NCBI GenBank assembly: GCA_963575745.1
Contig: CAUYUJ010017783.1
Location: 1 to 64,000 of the forward strand
Length of the DNA: 64,000 bases
Origin: Prorocentrum cordatum
Lineage: Eukaryota > Sar > Dinophyceae > Prorocentrales > Prorocentraceae
Direction of reading: 5' to 3'
Each line of letters opens with the position of its first letter. Position 1 is the stretch's first letter. The notes beneath the pieces are model-generated. The model was not told where the DNA came from and made no database searches. It saw only the letters and a list, made by a program, of their open reading frames with translations. The translations under genes were made by a program, and so were the position numbers. Shown here in pieces: positions 10,640 to 18,698 of the stretch.

Positions 10640-11560
10640 GGCGCTAAGATGGCTCAAGAGAGCTCTAGAAGAGTTTCGAGACGTCGCTGCGTTGTGTGTC
10701 AAAGTCCTCATGGATGCTTCCTGGGGTCTCTTCGGAGGGAGCCTCTGGGGAGAGCCTCTTGGGGGCGTATTGGGGGGCCTCTTGGGGCTTCCTGGGGGCC
10801 TGTTGGGAGTCTTGGGGGCCTCTTTGGGGGCCTGTCGGGGGCCTCTTGGAGCCCCTTTAGGGAACTTGTGAGGGCTTCTTCGGGCCTCCAGGACGCCTCT
10901 TGGGGCCGAGGGCTCGAAATGTTTGTTCGGGTGTCCCGTATGGCCCCCGCTCGGGGCCGTCCTGGGGGAATCTTGGACCGTCCTGGAGGCCTCTTAGGCC
11001 GTCATGGGGCCCTCGTGGGGGCTCTCTCGGAGGCCTCTTGGGGCGATTTGTGGGGCCGATGGTTTCTGCCTCCTGGATCCCTCTTGAGACGCTTCTTCGA
11101 GGCCTGTTTGGGCGTCTTGGGGGCCTCTTCGGGCCGAGGGTTCGAAATGTCCGTTCGGGTTCCCCGTCTGGGCCCCTCTTGAGGCCGTCCTGGGGATGTC
11201 TTGGGCCGTCTTTGAGGCCTCTAGGGCCGTTTTGGGGCCCTCTTGGGGCTCTCTTGCAGGTCTCTTGGGCCGTCTTGGGGCGATATGTGGGGCCTTTTGG
11301 GACGTCCTTGAGCGCCAGGAAGCCGAACAAATGAGAAGAGCACCATCATTCAAAAGCCGGAGGGAAATCTATGGTTTTTGCCTCCTGGATCCTCTTGAGA
11401 CGCTTCTTCGAGACCTCTTCAGGCGTCTTGGCAGCGTCTGCGGCCGTCTGGAGGCTATCTTGGGCGTCTTGGACCGATCGGTCGGCGACCCGGAGCCGTC
11501 TTAGACCGTCTGGGGGACATTTGGGGCCCTCTAGGAGCGCTCGGGGGCGCTTAAAGCCGC
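10640..11560 (+). repeat. Degenerate CTTGGGGGCC-type repeat block
   Basis: Same texture as 7060-8490, with larger internal duplications: GGGCCGAGGGCTCGAAATGT near 10900 and GGGCCGAGGGTTCGAAATGT near 11133, each followed by CCGTTCGGGT-like sequence. Open frames on both strands are repeat-derived. Confidence 0.7.
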
Positions 11561-12885
11561 GCCAAGCAAAACCCGTCTCTGGGTAGTACGGGCCGGGGTC
11601 CTCTTCGTCCAGGGACCCCCAGGGGCCGCCCCGCGCGCGCGAACTAGAAATATTGTTCACCAGCAGCCGGAGATCTTAGCACGCCTCTGGCCCGCTGGGC
11701 CGGCGAATTCTTGACCGCGGAAGTGCCAGGAAAAGGAGGATGAGCAAGAGGAGGAAGATGAGAAACGAGGACGAGGTCCTAGACGAGGACGACGAGGAGT
11801 TGGAGCAGGAGGAAGACGAGGAAGACGAGGAGGATGAGGAGGACGAGGAGGAGGACGACGACGACGGTCAGGACGGGGAGGAGGACGGGGAGGAATGAGA
11901 GTAGTACGAGGACGAAGTGTGAGCATTCAAATGCGTGCGGGGCTACGCCCGATTCGTGCTCGCCGTTTGGGCTGGCGGCGGGGCCCAAGCGGCGAGCTGC
12001 CTTGTGATTGGAAGGGTTCGAGGCCATTTGAGGCAGCCTTGGCACGGCGTTGGGACAGCATGTTGGAAGCTAGATTAAGCGATCGTGCACTATCGTATTT
12101 CATCTTAGGCGCAATACTGTGCCATCTTAGGCCGCATTGCGCGCTCTGACCTGTCGCCATGCGCCCCGTGCAGACCCCGGCCGGGTGGGGAGGGGGAGGG
12201 GTACACCCCAGCCCGAAGGGGGAGAAGGGTCGGAAAGAGAACCGCGCTAGACCGCTTCCACCCAGATGGGGTGGTCTGTTTTACTTGCCTGGCAAGACTT
12301 CTTGCGCATGCACAGCTCCCTCTTTGTCTATTGAACTTTGGCACTGCAGTCGCCTCATCTGTCCTCTCGATCTGCCTCGAGCTCGCGTGGCGCGAGGTGG
12401 CGACGCCGATAGTGGCAAGTATCATGACCACCTTCAGCGACAACGACTTCCCGCTGACCTTCCATCCCCGCTTCGTGGGTGCACAGGATGGTCATTTTGC
12501 GCACGCGAGTTGATTGCGCACTGTTCGCCTGAACCCTCAAAGCTGGTCATATGCTTATCTTCGAGCAACTAATGATCCAGAGTTCGCAGCTGACACACCA
12601 TAGTGTTCGAAGGAGGGGCACGAGCAGTGGCGCTCTGCACAAGAAGAGGAGAGACCCGAAGCGGAGGAGGAGGAAGAGGAAGACACACACACAGGGAGGT
12701 TAACCATTGAGCAGGCGGGAGTTGTATCCCCGCACCGCCACAATGAGGGTTGCATCGCCGTCTCGATGCAAATCCAGTTCTGCATTACGCAGTCCAGCCT
12801 TCAGCTTTCTTGTTGCGTTGTCAATGGTGTTTCGTGCGACGGCGCCCCGAACTCTGCAAGCTACTGTTTACCACTGCTCAAAGAA
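11561..12885. other. Mostly gene-free stretch
   Basis: 11735-11900 is an imperfect GAGGAC/GGA repeat. 12160-12540 is lower in repeats and contains a + frame with plausible protein texture (FGTAVASSVLSICLELAW) but no homologue. 12541-12885 has short frames only. Confidence 0.4.
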
Positions 12886-12889
12886 GAAT

Positions 12890-13025
12890 ATCTGCATGAG
12901 CAACATTTCGGAGTTTCGCGCAGATTCTTGGATGCGCTGGGTCTCCCGATGGCGCGCTCCGCGCGGCAGGGAGGGGTGGGGCAGTGCGCCTCCAGGGAAT
13001 CCGCGCAGACCCTGAGAAATTATTG
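12890..13025 (+). mobile_element. Diverged fold-back element fragment
   Basis: TTTCGGAGTTTCGCGCAGAT, TTGGATGCGCTGGG and GGCGCGCTCCGCGCG, then GAATCCGCGCAGACC, repeat the layout of the fold-back family at 23935-24121 and 36553-36752: an inverted GAG-CTCCGCGCGGAT arm around a GGCGCGCTCC core. Confidence 0.55.
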
Positions 13026-13099
13026 GAGGTGAGGGGGCAAGATCAAAGTGGAACCGAGAGCCCCCCTACCGGGAAATCGATTTCGGTTTCGTGTTCGTG

Positions 13100-13318
13100 C
13101 GTGCCGTGCGTGCGGGCGAGGCGAAGCTGCGTGGGCGGACGAGAAGAAAGTCTCTGTGGCTGAAGCGCGGCCGGACCAAATGACTCCCTTCCGGCAACCG
13201 GTGGCCCGCGGTGTCCCGCCGGTGTCCCGCTGTGGCTGAGGCGCGGCCGGACCAAATGACTCCCTTCTGGCGACCGTTGCCCCGCGGTGTCCCGCCAGTG
13301 TCCCGCCGGTGTCCCGTC
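13100..13318 (+). repeat. 85-bp tandem duplication with GTGTCCCG units
   Basis: Two copies of a unit containing GTGGCTGA(A/G)GCGCGGCCGG, ACCAAATGACTCCCTTC and CCCGCGGTGTCCCGCC, then several GGTGTCCCGCC steps leading directly into the GAT array. Confidence 0.85.
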
Positions 13319-13326
13319 GGTGTCCC

Positions 13327-13396
<70 letters not shown>

Positions 13397-13587
13397 TCGA
13401 TGATGTCGATGATGTTGATGATGATGATGATGATGATGGTGGTGGTGATGGTGGTGATGATGATGGTGTCCCGATGATGATGATGTTGATGCTGATGATG
13501 GTGGTGATGGTGGTGATGATGATGGTGTCCCGATGATGATATTGGTGATGATGTTGTTGATGATGATCATGATGATGATGGTGTCCC

Positions 13588-13627
<40 letters not shown>

Positions 13628-13976
13628 TTGATGATGATCCTGATGACGTTGATCATGATGAGATGATGATGCTGATGAAGATGATGGTGATGATGATGAT
13701 GATGATGATGGTGTCCCGATGATGGTCATGATGAGGTTGACGATGATGCTGTTGATGATGATGGTTATGATGATGATGGTGTTCCGATGATGATGATAAT
13801 GATCTTATTGATGATGATGATGATGATGATGATGAGATGATGATGATGATGATTTTGATCATGGTGACCCGATGATGGTGATGATGATGATGTTGATGAT
13901 GATGGTGTCCCGATCATGATGATGATGATCATTTTGATGATGTTGATGATGAGGATGATGACGATGCTGGTGTCCC

Positions 13977-14007
<31 letters not shown>

Positions 14008-14304
14008 TTGATGATGAGGATGATTTGAGGTGATTATGATGTTGATAATGGAGGCCCGATGGTGGTGATGATGATGATGCTGATGTTGCTGATGATCATG
14101 CTGTTCCGATGATGATGGTGGTGATGATGATGGTGACGTTGGTGACAGTGTCCCGATGATGATGATGATGCTGATGATGATGATGATGATGATGATCATG
14201 GTGTTGATGATGATGATGATGATGTTGCTGATGATGCTGATGGTGTCCCGATGATGATGATGCTGATGATGCTGTTCATGATGATGATGAGATGATGATG
14301 ATGG

Positions 14305-14342
<38 letters not shown>

Positions 14343-14514
14343 CTGCTGATGATGCTGATGATGCTGATGATGAGGATGATGATGATGATGATGATGATGG
14401 TGTCCCGGTGATGCTGTTGATGATGATGATGGTGACGATGATGGTGCCCCGATGATGATGATGGTGATGATGACGATGTTGATCATGATGGTGATGAGGT
14501 GATGATGTTGTCCC

Positions 14515-14549
<35 letters not shown>

Positions 14550-14580
14550 CGACGATAATGAGATGACGATGATGATGATA

Positions 14581-14634
<54 letters not shown>

Positions 14635-14705
14635 TTGATGACGTTGATGACGATTCTGTTGCTGATGATGATGATGGTGATGATGATGATGACGATGATG
14701 ATGAC
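13319..14705 (+). repeat. (GAT)n array punctuated by GGTGTCCCG
   Basis: Nearly 1.4 kb of GAT triplets (GTT, GCT and GGT variants) interrupted more than ten times by GGTGTCCCGATG or close variants. His- and Met-rich frames here are artefacts. Confidence 0.95.
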
Positions 14706-14900
14706 GCTGATTGTGAGATCGATTGTGATATCGATTGTGAGATCGATAGTGAGATCGATTGTGAGATCGATAGTCAGATCGATGGTGATATCGATCGAAT
14801 GACATAGGTCGAATTAGATCGATTGTGATATCGATCGAGTGAGATCGATCGAGCGAGACCGATAGTGAGATCGATAGTGAGATCGACCGATCGAGTGAGA
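14706..14900 (+). repeat. 12-bp GATCGATTGTGA minisatellite
   Basis: Tandem units alternate GAGATCGATTGT, GATATCGATTGT and GAGATCGATAGT, with a dense series of GATC sites. Confidence 0.9.
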
Positions 14901-15064
14901 CGTTGTTTCCTCCCCCCCCGAACCTCCTTCACCCGAAGTGTGGTCGTATAGGAATGTATTGGTTATGCAGTCAGCGCCGCGCGTCCTCCTCATCCTCCTT
15001 GCTCCTCCTCTTCTCCCTCCTCCTCCCTCCATCCTCCCATCCCTGCCCTTGCCCCCTGCATGCC

Positions 15065-15790
15065 CCGTTCGGTACACTCCTAACACGTGTCGTGTCCCCC
15101 TGGGGAGTTCCACCGAAGGCCCCAGGGGCAAAGTTCACATGTGGGCGTCACGCCCCTTTCGGCACACCCCTCAGACGTTTCGTGGCCCCAGAGGGAGCTC
15201 CACCGAAGGCCCCAGTGGCACCGCTCGCATGTGGGCGTCACGCCCGTGTCAGTAGACCCTTCACACGGTTCGTGGTCCCGCAGGGAGCCCCACAGAAGGC
15301 CTCAGAGGCGCCGTTCGCATGTGGGCGTCGGCACACCCTTCGTACGCTTCGTGGCCCCTTCGGGAGCTCCACCGAAGGCCTCAGAGGCAGCATTCGCATG
15401 TGAGCACCACGCCCGTTTCGGCACACCCCTCGTTCGTTCCGTGGCCCCACGGTGGGCGTCACCCCCCTTGCGGCACACCCATCACACCTGTCGTTGTTTC
15501 AAAGGAGGCCTCACCGAAGGCCCCGGTGGCATTGCTCGCAGGTGGGTGTCACACCCGTTTCGGCACACACGTTTCGTGGCCCCACAAGGAGCTCCACCGA
15601 AGGCCCCGGGGGCACGGCTTGCATGTGGGCGTGACGCCCGTTTCGGCACACCTTTCACACGTGTCGTGGCCCCATTCGTGACACCGTTAGCACGTTGGCG
15701 CCGCATGCCTTTCGGCACACCCCTCTGACGTCTCGTGGGCCCCACAGGGAGCTCCACCCACGGCCCCAGTGGCAGGGGCTGCATGCGCAA
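15065..15790 (+). repeat. About 90-bp minisatellite, nine diverged units
   Basis: Units contain CCCGTTTCGGCACACCCCTC, a CGTTTCGTGGCCCCA step, GGGAGCTCCACCGAAGGCCC and CGCATGTGGGCGTCACG. Starts lie near 15065, 15151, 15241, 15330, 15411, 15463, 15553, 15636 and 15707; several are shortened. Single units occur near 22470 (inverted) and 49680-49745. 14901-15064 has no gene. Confidence 0.9.
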
Positions 15791-15949
15791 CGCCCAGGCA
15801 TGGGGAGGGTCAGGGGCACGCCAGGGGGAGCGCAAAGGCGGGCATGGGGCGGGGGGGGGGGGGGCGCACACCAGCTGCCAGGAAGGGCAGAAGCGGCGGG
15901 TGGGCAATCAGGGTGGGGCCCCCTGCATCTCATGAGAGTCAAAAGTACC

Positions 15950-16262
15950 ACTACCGCCAGCTAGGGGGGTGGCTGTTCCACCCTCTGGAGCTGGTGACAC
16001 CTCCTTCCAGGCATGCCTCCAGAGAGAGCGCCCGGAAGGAGGTGCCGCCAGCTCGATGGGGAGGGAGCGGCCACCCTCCTAGCTGGCGGTAGTGCTACCT
16101 TTGTCTCTCCTGACATCTGCGCTCGCCTTCCGGAGTCCTCGCATGCCTCGAAGGAGGTGCCACCAGCACGATGGGGAGGGAGCGGCCACCCTCCGAGCTG
16201 GTGGTAGGGGTACCCTTGTCTCTCCTGAGCATCTGCGCTCGCCTCCTGGAGTCCTCGCATGC
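15950..16262 (+). repeat. Tandem duplicated inverted-repeat unit
   Basis: A unit with GAAGGAGGTGCCGCCAGC, GATGGGGAGGGAGCGGCCAC and CTTTGTCTCTCCTGA is present twice. The first ends are inverted (CTACCGCCAGCTAGG with CCTAGCTGGCGGTAG), so a TIR element was duplicated in tandem. 15791-15949 shows nothing. Confidence 0.75.
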
Positions 16263-16412
16263 CTCTGGTTGCCCTTTCCGCACGCGCCCCCGCCGAGCGC
16301 CCCGCGGTCGCCCCAGCAGCACCCGTGCCGCCCCTGCGCCACGGGGGGGGGGCTCCCCGGGAGACGCCTCCGCTGGACGGGCTGGGCGCTCGACAGCAGG
16401 AGGTCCATACAG

Positions 16413-16772
16413 TTCAGTCGGGCCTGTCCCTCTACAGCTGTGGGGGACGATCAATGGAGGGGAAGCATGCTGCCAAATAATTTCCAGATGTCTAAAACAT
16501 GTAGCAAACATGTTTTAAATATGTTACAGACATGTTTAAAACATGTTCAGAACATGTGTTATACATGTTAAGCACATCTTTAATTCAATGATAGGACTGT
16601 TAGGGTGTCCATTGTCGTGGCATCCACAACTCTACAGGAGGAATCTTCAGAAATAGTCAGAAAAGAGTCTGGGGACGATTTTGTTACTATGTTTGAATTG
16701 TTTCGGCCATTGTTTTACTTCTCGTCCAGAACCCGCCTCTAGGAGGACATGCCCGACCTGACCATACAGTCG
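16413..16772 (+). mobile_element. AAGTCGGGCCTGTCC-family TIR element, interrupted
   Basis: Left end AGTCGGGCCTGTCCCTCTAC, right end AGGAGGACATGCCCGACC. A 192-bp insertion (16438-16629) splits it. Other family members are at 17433, 40069, 43902, 45193 and 45387. Confidence 0.82.
16438..16629 (+). mobile_element. Nested element with perfect 8-bp target duplication
   Basis: CTCTACAG stands immediately left (16430-16437) and right (16630-16637). Uninterrupted relatives of the host read CCCTCTACAGGAGGAA. Ends are imperfect inverted repeats (CTGTGGGGGACGATCAATGG with the inverse of CCATTGTCGTGGCATCCACA). The core has repeated ACATGTTT palindromes. An 8-bp duplication fits hAT-type transposition (inference). 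Confidence 0.82.
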
Positions 16773-16999
16773 AGACGCTGGAGTACGGACCAGTCTGGGC
16801 TCGGGAGAAGCTCTGGCTTTCGATGCGCTCCTTAGCTCTAGGTCGGGGAGCCCCATTCCTAGCCAGCGCCCCTTGCGTGTCGTTCCTCGTTCAGCGGCGG
16901 AAGAGGCGGAAGAATTCTCACCTCAAGGTGCTGGCGCGGCCGGCCCCGCGCGAACCGTACAGTCCACCCGTATCATGAGGATACAGGGGCCTTGGAGGG

Positions 17000-17121
17000 T
17001 CGAGGAGGAGGAGGAGGAGGAGGAGGAGGGGGAGGAGGAGGAGGGGGAGGGGGAGGAGGAGGAGGAGGAGGAGGAGGAGGAGGAGGAGGAGGAGGAGGAG
17101 GAGGAGGAGGAGGAGGAGGAG
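17000..17121 (+). repeat. (GGA)n repeat
   Basis: Nearly pure GGA triplets. 16773-16999 and 17122-17248 show no gene. Confidence 0.93.
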
Positions 17122-17248
17122 ATGGCTGTACACGGGGAGGGGTCGAGGATTGCAGGAGCGCGGCCCTCGGGGGGCCCTGCCGGCCGCCACGCCGACACCG
17201 CGCGCCAGGAAGGCGCTGAAGAGGCGCCCGCTTCTGCACCCCCCCGTA

Positions 17249-17427
17249 CTCCAGATTTCGTAATAAAGGGAGGGGGGTCTCATTTCGGGGGGGGTCTCTT
17301 CCAGGCTATCTTGGAGGGCCTGGGGGGGTCTGTGGACGATGTTTTGGAGGGTTCTCCCACGGGGGAGGTCTGAAATGGCTTGTCTTGGAGGGTCCAGACC
17401 CCCTCCCTTTTATTACGAAATCTGGAG
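17249..17427 (+). mobile_element. CTCCAGATTTCG TIR element, TA-flanked (Stowaway-like)
   Basis: Inverted ends of about 35 bp: CTCCAGATTTCGTAATAAAG on the left and its inverse CTTTTATTACGAAATCTGGA on the right, extending into GGGAGGGGG/CCCCTCCC. TA stands next to both ends. It interrupts or abuts the next element. Confidence 0.82.
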
Positions 17428-17432
17428 TATTT

Positions 17433-17592
17433 ACACCCAAGTCGGGCCTGGGGAGGAATATCCAAAAATAGTCCCCATCGTCTGGAGAGGATTGCTCTAC
17501 CACTGTTGGCTTGTTTTGCGTATTTTTTAGGGTATCCTAATTTTTCGTCCAAAATCCGCCTTTAGGAGGACATGCCCAACCTAAGTTTACAC
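17433..17592 (+). mobile_element. AAGTCGGGCC-family TIR element, copy
   Basis: Left AAGTCGGGCCTGGGGAGGAA (the CCCTCTACAG step lost), AT-rich core, right GGAGGACATGCCCAACCTAA. A truncated right end also occurs at 17980-18015. Confidence 0.75.
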
Positions 17593-17595
17593 CCT

Positions 17596-17780
17596 CCCCA
17601 GACCCCCGACGTCATGATTTTTTCATGACGCGACCCCCAGAGGTCCGGATCCATTCCCCGGGACCCCCTTTTCATCCTGAGACGTTTTTTGACGGGCCTG
17701 AGGGCCGGTAAGGGCCCCTGGAGGCCGAAAATAGCGAAAAACCTCGCGTCGTGATTTTTTCATGACTCGATGGGGTCTGG
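17596..17780 (+). mobile_element. TIR element with terminal hairpins
   Basis: The ends are inverted (CCCCAGACC...GGTCTGGG) and each end also carries its own hairpin: GTCATGATTTTTTCATGAC at 17610-17628 and GTGATTTTTTCATGAC near 17750. A reverse-oriented copy is at 43480-43666, and an interior fragment lies at 35920-36055. Confidence 0.75.
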
Positions 17781-17789
17781 GTCTGCTCG

Positions 17790-18360
17790 GACCCCACATG
17801 TGGCGCTTACGATCGCCCGAGTGGAGGGGATGGTTGGGCGTTCGTGTGCTCTGAGTCATCGGGGCAGATCTGCGAGGCCCCATGCGGGGGTCGAGTGGGG
17901 GATTCCACGGGGGGGGAGAACATTTAGTGGCGTCGGGGATGTGGTATATTGGTCGCCACGCCCCAAGACGCGTTCCAAACCCGTCTTAAGGAGGACATGC
18001 CCAACCTAAGTCTACACCCTCCCCGCTTACGATCGCCCGAGTGGAGGGGGATGGTTGGGCGCTCATGTGCTCTGAGTTCTCGGGGCAGATCTGCGAGGCC
18101 CCCATGCGGGGGTCGAGTGGGGGATTCCACGGCGGGGAGAGCATTTACAGTCGGGGCCCTGAAGAAGGAACCCTTTTCGTTGGGGAGGGGCTCCGCGTTC
18201 CTTAATTGTTTCACAGCTCGCCTCATGTTTTCCTTATGTTTCCGACAGGGAATCGAAGGTTAACTTATGGTTAAAAGGGGCCTCGTTCCTTACTCAGGGT
18301 TCCTTAGGTCAAGGCCCCGACTGTAGTGGCATCGGGGATGTAGTATACTGGTCGCCACGC
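17790..18360 (+). repeat. Two-copy tandem duplication, second copy carrying an insertion
   Basis: Copy A (about 17805-17990) and copy B (about 18030-18360) share CTTACGATCGCCCGAGTGGA, GGGGCAGATCTGCGAGGC, GGGTCGAGTGGGGGATTCCA and GGTCGCCACGCCCC. Copy B is longer because of the element at 18148-18323. Confidence 0.88.
18148..18323 (+). mobile_element. CAGTCGGGG MITE with TA target duplication
   Basis: The 176-bp element runs from CAGTCGGGGCCCTGAAGAAG to GACCTAAGGAACCC-type inverse ends (...GGCCCCGACTG), flanked by TA on both sides (18146-18147, 18324-18325). The tandem copy A keeps the empty site CATTTAGTGGCG at 17921-17932. CAGT ends plus TA duplication are typical of Tc1/mariner-derived MITEs. 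A second copy is at 39534-39761. Confidence 0.88.
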
Positions 18361-18477
18361 CCCTACAAGACGCGTCCTTCGAGATTCTGGACGCGATTGT
18401 GGAGGGAGGAACGCGGGATTCGGAAGCAACTCCTGGGAGGTCAAATTCTGTTTTCGCCCTGGTCCGAAATTTGGTTA

Positions 18478-18556
18478 CATCCCGCCTACTCCCGCTTAAT
18501 CCCGCTCAATCCCGCTTAATCCAGCTTAATCCCGCTTAATTCAGCTTAATCCGAGG
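18478..18556 (+). repeat. 10-bp minisatellite CCCGCTTAAT
   Basis: Seven or so imperfect units (CCCGCTTAAT, CCCGCTCAAT, CCAGCTTAAT). The rest of 18361-18698 holds no gene; it is upstream of the acyl-CoA synthetase. Confidence 0.85.
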
Positions 18557-18698
18557 CCCCTTCCGGCGTAACAGCTCCCCAATGGGCCTTAATTCTTTTT
18601 TAATTTTTCCGACGAACGCATCCCAGTAGTTGCCTCCTAAATGGGAGGATCCATCCAAAGCCGCCTCGATTCAAGCGACGGCCGGCTAAGTTTTAAGC

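Noticed and set aside
13765-14805. 346-residue His-rich minus-strand frame, possible histidine-rich protein
   Set aside because: Complement of the GAT array; composition and length follow the repeat.
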